In this document: piece after piece, positions 23,608 to 32,130 of the stretch
How positions within the stretch are numbered: position 1 is the first letter of the stretch
How the letters are laid out: each line of letters starts with the position of its first letter
NCBI GenBank assembly: GCA_934130325.1
Contig: CAKOYA010000010.1
Location: 1 to 37,484 of the forward strand
Reading direction: 5' to 3'
Source of the DNA: an uncultured Clostridia bacterium
Lineage (GTDB): Bacteria; Bacillota; Clostridia; TANB77; CAG-465
DNA length: 37,484 nt
Notes under the pieces: generated by a model
What the model was told of the DNA's origin: nothing
What the model saw: only the letters and a program-made list of their open reading frames with translations
Databases searched by the model: none
Translations under genes and position numbers: made by a program

Positions 23608-25578
23608 TTATATTAAAGGCTTTATTTCTTTGTCTTTTACTATTTGATTCATGACATTATTAAACAATATCATAGAAGTATATGGATATGATCCATATGA
23701 TCTATAACCAATAGGTCTTGGTGTATCATAACCATTCCAACAAGTTATTGTATAGTAAGGTGTGAAACCACAGAACCACTGATCTTTATCATCATTACTA
23801 TTTCCAGTTTTTCCAGCAACTGGCATGTTTCCCATATTTATACTTCCTGCACCTGTTCCATAAGTAACCACATCCTGCAAACAAGTTATCAACATATTTG
23901 CAGTTTCTTCCTTCATTACTCTAGTTTTATCATATTTTTTAAATAATACTTCTTTTCCATCTTTATCAGTTACCCTAGTATATAACTTAGGAGTATTATA
24001 TATACCTTTATTTGCAATAGTTGCATATGCGTTTGCCATTTCCAATGGAGTCACACCATCTGTAAGACCACCTAAAGCTAAAGGTGCTATATCCCTATCT
24101 GAGTCTTTTAAACTCTTAAGTCCTGCATTTTTAGCAAATTGGAATGCAAATCCAGTTTCTACCATAGTATTAGCCCTAACTGCAGGTGTATTCATAGAAA
24201 GTGCAACTGCTCTACGCACTGTGACAAATCCATTAAAATAGTGATAGTAATTTTGTGGAGACCAATCCCTTATTTTTATTGGTGCATCTTCAATATATGA
24301 ATCAGGATTTAGCTTTCCAAGTTCGAATGCTGGGCCATATGCTCCTATTGGTTTCATACACGAACCTGGTTGTCTATAGCTTTGTGTTGCTCTATTTAAT
24401 CCTAAATTCTCTTGCTTTTGAGATGCTCCTCCAATAAGTCCAACGATATTGCCAGTTGATTGTTCCATAACTACCATAGCTGATTGCATAAAGTCTCCAT
24501 TTTTTTCTGTATAGAATAATTTTGAATTATTATATGCGTCATTAATGGCATTTTGTACGTTTTGATCCATGGTCGTATATATTCTATACCCTGACGTATA
24601 TACTTTCTTCTTTGCTTCATCATATGTTAAACTTTCTTGCTGCCTTAAATCTTCTATTACTTGTTCAATCACAGCATCTACAAAATATGATTGGACAGTA
24701 CTGCTTTCTCCTGACTTTTTAAATTCAATTTCCATTTGACTTGCTTCAGTACATTCAAGTGGTGTAATCATACCAAGACTACACATTTTCTTTAATACAA
24801 CTTTTTGTCTATCAAGCAATTTTTTTCTAGACTCTTCACTACTATATGGATTAGTACTCTCAGGTGACTGTATTGCAGCTGCTAAAATTGCACTCTCTGC
24901 TAAGTTAACATCTTTTAAGGGCTTAGAAAAATACTTTTGAGATGCTACTTCAAATCCATAAGCTCCCTCTCCCATATATATAGTATTTATATAATCTTCT
25001 AAAATTTCTTTTTTAGTGAATTCACTTTCTACAACACTTGCCCTATACCATTCTCTAATTTTTCTATTAACACTAGTTTCTTTGTCATCTGTTATATTCT
25101 TTACAAGTTGTTGAGTTATAGTGCTTCCTCCAAAATCTGAGTTACCATCATTAGTTATATATGTGTATGCAGCTCCTAAAGTTCTTTTTACGTCAACTCC
25201 TTTATGTTCAAAGAATCTCTCATCCTCTATAGCAACAACTGCATCTATTACAGATGTAGGTATAGAATCATACTTTACAAATACTCTGTTTTCATTTCCG
25301 TGTAATGTTTCAATTTGATTAGAATCTTTATCGTATACAAATGTTGTATACTCTAATTTTTTTAAATTTCCAGATGACACCACATTTATAAAATCGGAAC
25401 AACTTTCTATTTCTTGGGCAACTACATCTGCAATTTTTACCCCTACAACTATTCCAAATCCAATTAAAGCTAAAAAAAGAATTAACAAAATAATTTTAAT
25501 AACTTTAAATACTTTTCTACTTCTTTTATATTTAGCAGGAAGATTCCTGTTGCCTTTTTTTATTCTTCCATGTCTCAT
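23608..25578 (-). CDS. Class A penicillin-binding protein (first of tandem pair)
   Basis: 656 residues. A basic N-terminus (RHGRIKKGNRNLPAKYKRSR) and one membrane segment (about 27-49) precede GT51 motifs EDERFFEHKGVD and FGGSTITQQLVKN. The transpeptidase motifs are S-C-M-K, S-M-N and AGKTGNSNDDKDQW. The ATG at 25578 follows AGGAG. A promoter with perfect spacing lies 50 bases upstream and likely drives both copies. The two proteins align end to end, differing most at the N-terminus and in the linker, so they may have diverged for vegetative and sporulation use; this is inference. Confidence 0.93.
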   Translation of the reverse strand: MRHGRIKKGNRNLPAKYKRSRKVFKVIKIILLILFLALIGFGIVVGVKIADVVAQEIESCSDFINVVSSGNLKKLEYTTFVYDKDSNQIETLHGNENRVFVKYDSIPTSVIDAVVAIEDERFFEHKGVDVKRTLGAAYTYITNDGNSDFGGSTITQQLVKNITDDKETSVNRKIREWYRASVVESEFTKKEILEDYINTIYMGEGAYGFEVASQKYFSKPLKDVNLAESAILAAAIQSPESTNPYSSEESRKKLLDRQKVVLKKMCSLGMITPLECTEASQMEIEFKKSGESSTVQSYFVDAVIEQVIEDLRQQESLTYDEAKKKVYTSGYRIYTTMDQNVQNAINDAYNNSKLFYTEKNGDFMQSAMVVMEQSTGNIVGLIGGASQKQENLGLNRATQSYRQPGSCMKPIGAYGPAFELGKLNPDSYIEDAPIKIRDWSPQNYYHYFNGFVTVRRAVALSMNTPAVRANTMVETGFAFQFAKNAGLKSLKDSDRDIAPLALGGLTDGVTPLEMANAYATIANKGIYNTPKLYTRVTDKDGKEVLFKKYDKTRVMKEETANMLITCLQDVVTYGTGAGSINMGNMPVAGKTGNSNDDKDQWFCGFTPYYTITCWNGYDTPRPIGYRSYGSYPYTSMILFNNVMNQIVKDKEIKPLI

Positions 25579-25627
25579 TAACTAAACTCCTATTTTTTCT
25601 TTTAACTTCAACGTATTTTATAGTTAA

Positions 25628-25656
25628 ATTATACAACATTTTACATAAAAATTCAA
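25628..25656 (-). promoter_or_regulatory. Promoter of the tandem PBP genes
   Basis: -35 TTGAAT (25651-25656), 17 bp, -10 TATAAT (25628-25633). Confidence 0.75.
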
Positions 25657-25740
25657 TATTTTAATATGATATTATATAAATAATTATATAATTTATTCAT
25701 ATTAATTATTACCTTATCATATTATTAAATAAATACAATA

Positions 25741-25820
25741 ATAAGTAGCCTAAAAGATTACTTAGACTACTTATATCATATTATAAAAAAAGAAGGGGGG
25801 TAAACATTTATAACGTTTAC
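25741..25820. other. Intergenic hairpin and small inverted repeat
   Basis: A stem ATAAGTAG / CTACTTAT (25741-25774), extended after one mismatch by CTAA / TTAG, lies in the divergent region between the PBP pair and the small protein gene. Neither gene ends here, so it is not an ordinary terminator. Further on GTAAAC (25800-25805) and GTTTAC (25815-25820) form a spaced inverted repeat that ends just before a TATAAT (25826-25831), as an operator might. Confidence 0.5.
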
Positions 25821-25881
25821 ATTAATATAATTTGTAATTTTTAATTTTTTATACATAAATTTATATTTTTAGGAGGAAAAA

Positions 25882-26106
25882 ATGGATAAGAATCAACAAT
25901 TTTATGATCCGTATAATTTTAATACCGTACCAAATACACAACAATTTGTACCTATGCAGGCAAATGATATAACACCTGGAATTGAGGCTATGAATCCTGT
26001 AATGTATTATGAGCAACAGTATATGTATTACAGATATTTAACACAAATGCTTGAGTATAAAATAAAGTTAAAAGAATTCGAAAAATTAAATAAAGATAAT
26101 AAATAA
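25882..26106 (+). CDS. Small Tyr/Gln/Met-rich protein of unknown function
   Basis: 74 residues. The first half is rich in Gln, Asn, Pro and Tyr (FYDPYNFNTVPNTQQFVPMQ); the middle has YYEQQYMYYRYL; the C-terminus is a charged helix, KIKLKEFEKLNK. No membrane segment, signal peptide or known domain. AGGAGG precedes the ATG and a strong terminator follows, so it is a genuine single-gene unit. The composition recalls small spore-coat-type proteins, but this is a guess from composition and the sporulation genes nearby. Confidence 0.7.
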   Translation: MDKNQQFYDPYNFNTVPNTQQFVPMQANDITPGIEAMNPVMYYEQQYMYYRYLTQMLEYKIKLKEFEKLNKDNK

Positions 26107-26113
26107 TTTTAAA

Positions 26114-26156
26114 AAAGAATTGCTAAAGTAATAATAACTATAGCAATTCTTTTTAT
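26114..26156. terminator. Bidirectional terminator after the small protein gene
   Basis: 12-bp stem AAAGAATTGCTA / TAGCAATTCTTT with a 15-nt loop and T-rich flanks, between convergent genes. Confidence 0.85.
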
Positions 26157-26170
26157 ATTATTCTCATAAT

Positions 26171-26911
26171 TTATATAACTATACCTCCATCAGTATTTAT
26201 AACCTGTCCTGTAATATAAGAGGCATCGTCTGATGCTAAAAATTTAACTAAATTTGCAACATCTTCTGTTTTTCCAATTCTATTTAAAGGTATTTGCAAA
26301 ATAAAGTCCTCTATCTCTTCCTTTTTCAATTTGTTATTCATATCTGTATTTATCATACCTGGTGCTATAGCATTTACCCTAATATTTGATGGTCCTAGCT
26401 CCTTAGCTAACGCCTTAGTCATACCAATAATTCCTGATTTCATAGTAGAATAATTAACCTCACAAGATGCGCCACATACTCCCCAAATAGAAGCTATATT
26501 TATAATACTTCCATTTTTATTATTAATCATATATTTTTTTAAGGCTGCTTGTGTAACATTAAATGTTCCTAAAATCGTAATATCAAACATATTCATTAAA
26601 TCTTCTTGGGTAATATCAGTAAATAACTTAAATTCACAAATTCCAGCGTTATTTACAATGACATCCAAACTTCCAAATTTTTCTATAGCAAAGTCTATCA
26701 TTTCATTTACTTGTTCACGAGAACTAACATCAGCTTTAAATACATCTACACTATATCCATTAGATATCAGATTATTCTTTAATTCTTCTGCCTCTTTAAT
26801 AGAATTATTATAATTAATACATACATTATATCCAGATTCTGCTAAAGTACTAGCAATTTTTTTACCTATTCCACGTGAAGCACCTGTAACAATAGCCGTT
26901 TTAGATAACAT
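26171..26911 (-). CDS. Short-chain dehydrogenase/reductase (FabG-like, possibly YmfI-type)
   Basis: 246 residues. TGASRGIG (nucleotide-binding loop, about 9-16), NNAGI, catalytic Ser in INIASIWG and Y-S-T-M-K (YxxxK), and the C-terminal Y-I-T-G-Q-V-I-N-T-D-G-G are all present. SIWGVCGASCEVNYSTMKSG resembles the version found in Clostridia enzymes annotated as elongation factor P 5-aminopentanone reductase; that is an alternative to a fatty-acid or glycolipid role. It overlaps the flippase-like gene by 11 bases, and with the glycosyltransferase forms a three-gene operon. The specific substrate cannot be told from motifs. Confidence 0.82.
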   Translation of the reverse strand: MLSKTAIVTGASRGIGKKIASTLAESGYNVCINYNNSIKEAEELKNNLISNGYSVDVFKADVSSREQVNEMIDFAIEKFGSLDVIVNNAGICEFKLFTDITQEDLMNMFDITILGTFNVTQAALKKYMINNKNGSIINIASIWGVCGASCEVNYSTMKSGIIGMTKALAKELGPSNIRVNAIAPGMINTDMNNKLKKEEIEDFILQIPLNRIGKTEDVANLVKFLASDDASYITGQVINTDGGIVI

Positions 26912-27986
26912 TTACATCAACCCCTTTTGTTGTAAGTTTTATTTTTTCTTTACTTTTCTTATTATTAATAAATAAAAATAACGCGCCAACTATTATAGGT
27001 AAATAGAACGTATATATTCTCCAAAATAAAATTGCCATATTTATCTTTGAACTTTCAAAAAATGTACTAAAAATTATAAAGAAACCGCCCTCTGCAGCAA
27101 TACCTGCTCCAGGAATTGGAATAAATGCCATAACCATTAATAAAAATGCCTGTGCAGATATTATATTTATTACACTTGCTCCACTTTGCCCAAATGCTCT
27201 ATATATAGCATAAGTCACAAAGAAAAAGACAGTTAATTGTATCGTAGTGTATATTGTCATTTTTCCAATCATTATTTTTTCTTTTTGTATTACTTTAAAC
27301 TGATCATGAAAATTGTCTATACTTTTTTCCAAGTTTGAAAGACTTTTGCTTACGTCTTTTATAATTTTAATTTTCCCTAAAAATTTGTATACTCCACCTA
27401 CAAATCCATATACTAACTTTTTATTTATACCTATTAGAATCAGGAAAACTATAACAGCCAAATTAACAGCAAATCCTACTAAAGCTAAATATATAAAATT
27501 ACTTACTAAATTTCTAAAATAAACATACTTCCAAATTATAAGAATTAGTGTATATATAACAAGAGTTGCTTGGTAAACAATAAATTTGATTAATAATATA
27601 CTTGCACTACTTGATATATTTTTTCCATCATTTACCATGGCAACTGCCTGCATCGGTTGACCGCCTGATGAAAATGGTGTTATACAGTTAAATAACTGCC
27701 CAATCATAGAAACCCTTAAAGTTCCTAAAAAACTTTGATTTTTATATGTTTTCTTTGTAACAATGTGCAAGCATAATGACTCTAGTAACCAATATAATAC
27801 CATACATATTATTCCTATGAAAATCCATTTATAATTTAGCTCACTTATTATATTGACCATATTTTCTATATCTTCAACCAAAAACATATATATTATAAGT
27901 CCTATGAATAACAACCCAACTATTATTATATTTAACACATTTGAATTAATTTTGCCTTCTTTTTTAAACTTAAATTTACTTAACAT
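26901..27986 (-). CDS. Flippase-like membrane protein (UPF0104 / LPG-synthase TM-region family)
   Basis: 361 residues with about eight membrane segments. FNCITPFSSGGQPMQAVAMV (about 99-118) is the family mark, as are FIPIPGAGIAAEGGF and FWRIYTFYLPIIVG. Relatives (MprF N-domain, AglD, YbhN) move or modify lipids in the cytoplasmic membrane. Genes on both sides overlap it by 11 bases, so it is co-translated with the glycosyltransferase and reductase. A role in export of a glycolipid made by its neighbour is plausible but inferred. Confidence 0.85.
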   Translation of the reverse strand: MLSKFKFKKEGKINSNVLNIIIVGLLFIGLIIYMFLVEDIENMVNIISELNYKWIFIGIICMVLYWLLESLCLHIVTKKTYKNQSFLGTLRVSMIGQLFNCITPFSSGGQPMQAVAMVNDGKNISSSASILLIKFIVYQATLVIYTLILIIWKYVYFRNLVSNFIYLALVGFAVNLAVIVFLILIGINKKLVYGFVGGVYKFLGKIKIIKDVSKSLSNLEKSIDNFHDQFKVIQKEKIMIGKMTIYTTIQLTVFFFVTYAIYRAFGQSGASVINIISAQAFLLMVMAFIPIPGAGIAAEGGFFIIFSTFFESSKINMAILFWRIYTFYLPIIVGALFLFINNKKSKEKIKLTTKGVDVNVI

Positions 27987-29040
27987 TTTTTCTATTTCTC
28001 CATGTTTTTTTCTGACTACATTTATAAACCCTATTATAGTAAGCTTTCCACATTTTTGCTACATTTTCTTCACTATAATATTTTGCACATTTTTCTGCCA
28101 TCAATACTGCCTTATTATAATATACTTTATCACTTCTTAACTTATTAATCTGTTCAATAAATTTTTCAACATTACTGGCCTTTAAATAATATCCGTCTAA
28201 AATACCCTTATATAATTCTATATCCCTTAAAAGTATTGGTAGTCTACAGTTTGCTGCTTCTAGTACAGTCATAGGAAATAATTCTTCATATGAACCTAAA
28301 AATAACATATCAGCCATATTATATAATTCATTCATTTCTTCACGTGGAATAATATCTAAAAATTTTACATTTGCTGGTGGATCTTTTAATATTTTACATA
28401 TTTGGTCATACCCGTCAGACATTTTTTTAAAAGAGAATCCCCCCGCCCATACAAACTGTATATCAGGCATAGATTTTGCTACTTCTATAAAATCCATAAT
28501 TCCTTTTCTTATCTGTAATTGCCCTACACATAATACTACAAATTTATCTTTATCAATATTGTACTTTTTTCTAGCCTTACTTTTAGCATATCCATCTAAT
28601 TTATAAAACCTATTTGAAGATACGTAATTTGGAATATATGTTATCTTTTCCTTTTTTATTCCATAATTTACAAGTTTATCTATGAAATACGGATTAACAG
28701 TTACTAAATAATCCATACTTTTATAAAATTCTATAACATATTTATAGAATATCTTTCTAATAACTTTTGGTAACTTTAAACTCGTGTCTAAAGTTTCGGG
28801 CAAAAAATGAACATACCCTATTGTACTTGATTTAACCTTTGCAAATGGCAACGTTAAAAGAAATTCTGGATTTATTGTATGATAATGCCTAATATCTGCA
28901 AATTTTAATTTATTAATTCTTACATCATACATATTGTCTAAATTGTTCTTAACTAAACTAACTTGTTCCTCATATGCAGAAAGTACCCCTTGACCTTTTA
29001 CAGTATATGCTTTCGACATCATATTAATAGTTCTTGACAT
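27976..29040 (-). CDS. Family 4 glycosyltransferase (GT-B fold)
   Basis: 354 residues from the ATG at 29040; a GTG at 29052 lies within the ribosome site AAAGAGGTG and is less likely. FVVLCVGQLQIRKGIMDFIE is the start of the donor-binding C-terminal domain, and MADMLFLGSYEELFPMTVLE carries the E-x7-E motif (E-E-L-F-P-M-T-V-L-E) typical of GT4 enzymes. There is no signal peptide; it acts at the inner face of the membrane, probably on a lipid. It is first in its operon and has its own promoter. The donor and acceptor are unknown. Confidence 0.85.
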   Translation of the reverse strand: MSRTINMMSKAYTVKGQGVLSAYEEQVSLVKNNLDNMYDVRINKLKFADIRHYHTINPEFLLTLPFAKVKSSTIGYVHFLPETLDTSLKLPKVIRKIFYKYVIEFYKSMDYLVTVNPYFIDKLVNYGIKKEKITYIPNYVSSNRFYKLDGYAKSKARKKYNIDKDKFVVLCVGQLQIRKGIMDFIEVAKSMPDIQFVWAGGFSFKKMSDGYDQICKILKDPPANVKFLDIIPREEMNELYNMADMLFLGSYEELFPMTVLEAANCRLPILLRDIELYKGILDGYYLKASNVEKFIEQINKLRSDKVYYNKAVLMAEKCAKYYSEENVAKMWKAYYNRVYKCSQKKTWRNRKNVK

Positions 29041-29069
29041 AAGTTTATGCACCTCTTTAATACAAAATT

Positions 29070-29098
29070 ATTATACCATATAACTACTTAAAAAACAA
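29070..29098 (-). promoter_or_regulatory. Promoter of the glycosyltransferase operon
   Basis: -35 TTGTTT (29093-29098), 17 bp, -10 TATAAT (29070-29075), 30 bases upstream of the ATG at 29040. Confidence 0.7.
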
Positions 29099-29155
29099 TA
29101 ACACAAAAATGGTGTTAGCTAATAATTAAATAACGTCAACTTGAAAAGTAACGAC

Positions 29156-29201
29156 AATTACATTGTAATTACATAACACATAATCTACAATTATGTGTTA
29201 T
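29156..29201. repeat. Two adjacent palindromes upstream of the glycosyltransferase promoter
   Basis: AATTACA-T-TGTAATT (29156-29170), then ATAACACATAAT / ATTATGTGTTAT (29173-29201) with a 5-base loop CTACA, both perfect. They lie in the 343-base gap between the coiled-coil gene and the glycosyltransferase, which has no other feature except a promoter and a terminator. They could be operators or a second terminator. Confidence 0.7.
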
Positions 29202-29303
29202 AATTTATTTTAGCATCATCTAGAATGTTTTACAATCTATTTTATTACTATTTCATACCAAATATTTATATTTTTTCTTAAAAATTTTTTTCACACTATT
29301 TAC

Positions 29304-29352
29304 AAAAAAATGACCTCTAAATATCAAATTACTCTTTTGACATTTATGGTCA
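29304..29352 (-). terminator. Terminator of the coiled-coil gene
   Basis: TGACC ... TAAAT / ATTTA ... GGTCA stem with a small internal loop, followed on the minus strand by seven T, 44 bases after the stop. Confidence 0.72.
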
Positions 29353-29395
29353 CTTTATATCAATAACATTTTTTTACTTAATATATAAAAGGTAT

Positions 29396-31252
29396 TTATC
29401 TTTGATACTCTTGAGGTTTCTTTTTAGGTGCATCTAAATTAATATTATCAAGAGAATGAGAATCAGTATTTACAGAATTTCTTAAACTTTGTCTCAATAA
29501 TTCTTTATTTTCATACTTCTCTCCACTTCTATCAGTATATGAAGAAATAGAATTAATAAGACTTGTAAATTCAGAAGATTTTCTAGTTAAACCACTAAAC
29601 ATATTAGCTATTCTACCAGTTTTAGATTTTTGTAATAAGGCTCCCTTTTTTACAAACTGCATAAAGTTTTTCTCAAATTCTTTAATCTCTGTTTCACTAT
29701 AATTATCTCTATTTTGATTAAAGTGAGAAACTATCTCATTAATATTTTTTAAACTTTGTTTATCAATTTTATTAAATGCAATTGGAGTATTATTACTATC
29801 AATTAATGCCTTATATAGTTCATCTGCGTTTATTCCTAAAGAAGCTGGAATTTTATTAACAACATCTTTAAAATCATTTTCGTCTGGAATTGAACTTTCT
29901 AAATGACTTTTTAATATGTTAGATAATTTTCTTCTTTGAAAAGGTCCTATATTAGAAACTGAATCTGCAAGTTGTGCATAGCCATAATAATCTAATAATT
30001 TTTTCTGTTCATCAAAAGATGCATTAATAAAATTATCTACTCTAAATTTTGATAGATCAAAATTAGCAGCAGGAACAATAGCATTATTCTCTAATTGATC
30101 TACTATATTCCCATTAGAACTTGCCTGCGTTTGAGCAGCTGGTGATGATTTTGTATTATCGTTATTCTTTTGCTCATTTTCCTTAGATGAGTTTTCCTCA
30201 CCACCATTATCTTTTTGTTCAATTTCAAAGTCTATTCCTACTTCTTCAAATTTATCAGTAAAATCTTCTACATTTTTTTCTAAAGAGCTATCAAGCTTTT
30301 CACATATCTGTTCCATCTCATTAATTATATTGTTATATGTAATTATATCAGGTATTGTAAGTATTTCGTTTTGTTTTAAATTTATAATACTTTGTAAATC
30401 ACTACATTTTTGATTGTTATCATATGTTATTTTCTCATTTTCTTTCTTTTTTGTCTCCAAACTAGAAATTTTATTATTTGATATTTCACTTATTTGATTA
30501 ATATTACTAGAATACTCACCATTTAAAGCATCTAAATCTTTTTGAATTAAATCAATTTCATCTTGAGTTTTTCCATCATTTTTAGCTTTATCTAATTCAT
30601 CGTTTTTATCATTTATTCGACTTAGCAAATCTTTTTGTGCATCCTTTAAATCATTTAATTTATCATTTAAGGAAGTTAATTCATCTTCAATATTTGTATA
30701 CTCACCCATAAGAATATTATTCTTTTCTTCTATTTCTTTAATTTGTTCTTCAAGAGTTTTTACTTCTCCTTCTAAAGCATTTTTTCTTTGTACACTAGAA
30801 TCTCTTTCGGACTTCAAATCCTGTAGTATTTCTTTATTCTTATCTACTAATGCTACTTTATACTTTAAAATACTTTCAGCCATTATTTTTAGACTTTCAT
30901 TACTCTTTTCCACTTTTGCTTCTTCGCTTTTTAATTGATTTTCGAATTCAACACTTCTTGGTTGAGTTCTACTCTTACTATTTGTTACAGGGTAATTTGC
31001 ATCATACTCCGAATAGTACATTTTTAAATATTGATACTTATCACCTGTAACACTTTTTGAATCAAACTTAATATTATTTCCATTTTCATCTTTAAAAGGA
31101 GGATTAAAATTATTTAGTTCATCAATTTTCTTGTTATAAAAATTTTCTATTGCATTTTTATTTTCCTCTATTTTATTTAAGATTTTTTCCTCTTTTAAAT
31201 TAATTTCATTGCTACTTTTTCTAAGGTTTTCTAACATTTCTTGTGGTACCAT
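29396..31252 (-). CDS. Large cytoplasmic coiled-coil protein of unknown function
   Basis: 618 residues with no signal peptide or membrane segment. Residues about 100-340 are almost continuous heptad-rich coiled coil (for example KNALEGEVKTLEEQIKEIEE and KDLLSRINDKNDELDKAKND). A Asn/Ser/Gln-rich linker follows (about 350-380), then a mostly helical C-terminal half with no recognised domain and a Pro/Lys/Gln tail. The ATG at 31252 follows GGAGG in the end of a 42-residue ORF with 2 bases between the genes. A consensus promoter precedes the pair. It lies next to the oapA/OLE locus but has its own promoter. Function unknown; a structural or scaffold role fits the architecture. Confidence 0.7.
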   Translation of the reverse strand: MVPQEMLENLRKSSNEINLKEEKILNKIEENKNAIENFYNKKIDELNNFNPPFKDENGNNIKFDSKSVTGDKYQYLKMYYSEYDANYPVTNSKSRTQPRSVEFENQLKSEEAKVEKSNESLKIMAESILKYKVALVDKNKEILQDLKSERDSSVQRKNALEGEVKTLEEQIKEIEEKNNILMGEYTNIEDELTSLNDKLNDLKDAQKDLLSRINDKNDELDKAKNDGKTQDEIDLIQKDLDALNGEYSSNINQISEISNNKISSLETKKKENEKITYDNNQKCSDLQSIINLKQNEILTIPDIITYNNIINEMEQICEKLDSSLEKNVEDFTDKFEEVGIDFEIEQKDNGGEENSSKENEQKNNDNTKSSPAAQTQASSNGNIVDQLENNAIVPAANFDLSKFRVDNFINASFDEQKKLLDYYGYAQLADSVSNIGPFQRRKLSNILKSHLESSIPDENDFKDVVNKIPASLGINADELYKALIDSNNTPIAFNKIDKQSLKNINEIVSHFNQNRDNYSETEIKEFEKNFMQFVKKGALLQKSKTGRIANMFSGLTRKSSEFTSLINSISSYTDRSGEKYENKELLRQSLRNSVNTDSHSLDNINLDAPKKKPQEYQR

Positions 31253-31254
31253 AA

Positions 31255-31383
31255 TTATTTATTCCTCCATTCTTCAATTTCTTGAGCCTTCAATATTTCT
31301 TCATAAGACTTATCACATTTTTTTATAAGTTCTAAATTCTCTTTAAATTCAGATATCTTATTTTCCATTTCTTCTTTGTTCAT
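31255..31383 (-). CDS. 42-residue charged ORF, leader of the coiled-coil gene
   Basis: ATG at 31383 follows GGGGTGG by 7 bases. The translation begins MNKEEMENKISEFKENLELI and ends EIEEWRNK: a single charged amphipathic helix with no known domain. Its last codons contain the ribosome site of the 618-residue gene (GAATGGAGG), so the two are coupled. It may be a partner that joins the coiled coil, or chiefly a translated leader. Confidence 0.6.
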   Translation of the reverse strand: MNKEEMENKISEFKENLELIKKCDKSYEEILKAQEIEEWRNK

Positions 31384-31426
31384 ATATTTTCCACCCCTTA
31401 AAATACACAATATTCAATACACTTAT

Positions 31427-31455
31427 ATTATATCTTATATAATATAAAAAGTCAA
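31427..31455 (-). promoter_or_regulatory. Promoter of the small ORF and coiled-coil gene
   Basis: -35 TTGACT (31450-31455), 17 bp, -10 TATAAT (31427-31432), 44 bases before the small ORF. Confidence 0.8.
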
Positions 31456-31500
31456 ATTTTTAAGTGATGAAATGCCATAAAGTAAAGAAGAAATAATGAA

Positions 31501-31522
31501 ATGTAGTAACACTAACCTACAT
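31501..31522 (-). terminator. Possible terminator after the oapA-like gene
   Basis: ATGTAG / CTACAT stem with a 10-nt loop, 6 bases past the stop. The following minus-strand sequence TTTCATTATTTC is only partly T-rich, so it is weak. Confidence 0.35.
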
Positions 31523-31527
31523 ATACA

Positions 31528-32106
31528 TTACTTCTTATTCTTCTTTTTTTTAATATTATAATTTTTAGGGTTTATATAATAAAGTATCTTACCTACCATA
31601 TATATAACTCTATCTGAATGTTTTATAATAATTGACTTTTCTATTGCCTTTCCACCTACTGTTAATGAAGCTACAACAGCACCAAATATTAAAGAAACTA
31701 CAGCAGAATTAAAACTTAACATAGATGCAACTTTTATGGCAAGCATAGCACTAACAGCCCCAGATATTACACCACATACGTCCCCTATTACATCATTACA
31801 TACACTTGATACCTTATCTGCATATCTTACTAATTTTACTGCCTCTTTAGCTCCCTTTTGTTTTTTTGCAGCTTTTGAATGGAAACTTGCCTCATTACAA
31901 CCTACAACAGACATTCCAATCATATCAAAAGCTATTCCAATACCTATTATAAGAATAAGAATTATACAAGCAACAAAGATATTTAATTTATTTACAAGTG
32001 CATTTGAAACACTACCAAATAATATTGATATAGTAAAGGTAATTATAAACACAAAATATATCCATTTATTTTTCTTATTCGTGAGGTTATCCTCTGAACT
32101 TTTCAC
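31528..32106 (-). CDS. oapA: OapA-like membrane protein (OLE RNA-associated; CorB/DUF21-like)
   Basis: 192 residues with four membrane segments (about 16-35, 42-66, 105-127, 130-152) and a very basic C-terminus. Between segments 2 and 3 lies FDMIGMSVVGCNEASFHSKA ... KGAKEAVKLVRYADKVSSVC and NDVIGDVCGVISGAVSA, the pattern of small Bacillota proteins often annotated as Mg2+/Co2+ transporter CorB-like. In Bacillus halodurans the oapA gene lies directly downstream of OLE RNA and its product anchors the RNA in the membrane. Here a large structured RNA candidate ends 25 bases upstream on the same strand. GTG start at 32106 behind AAAAGGAG. Confidence 0.78.
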   Translation of the reverse strand: MKSSEDNLTNKKNKWIYFVFIITFTISILFGSVSNALVNKLNIFVACIILILIIGIGIAFDMIGMSVVGCNEASFHSKAAKKQKGAKEAVKLVRYADKVSSVCNDVIGDVCGVISGAVSAMLAIKVASMLSFNSAVVSLIFGAVVASLTVGGKAIEKSIIIKHSDRVIYMVGKILYYINPKNYNIKKKKNKK

Positions 32107-32130
32107 TTTATATCTCCTTTTTATGTATAT

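Noticed and set aside
25741..25774. Hairpin as an ordinary terminator
   Set aside because: It lies between two divergent genes with nothing ending there, and no T run follows on either strand.
27853..28140. Plus-strand open frame of 95 residues
   Set aside because: Antisense to the overlapping ends of the flippase-like and glycosyltransferase genes; no ribosome site and low-complexity Phe/Ile.
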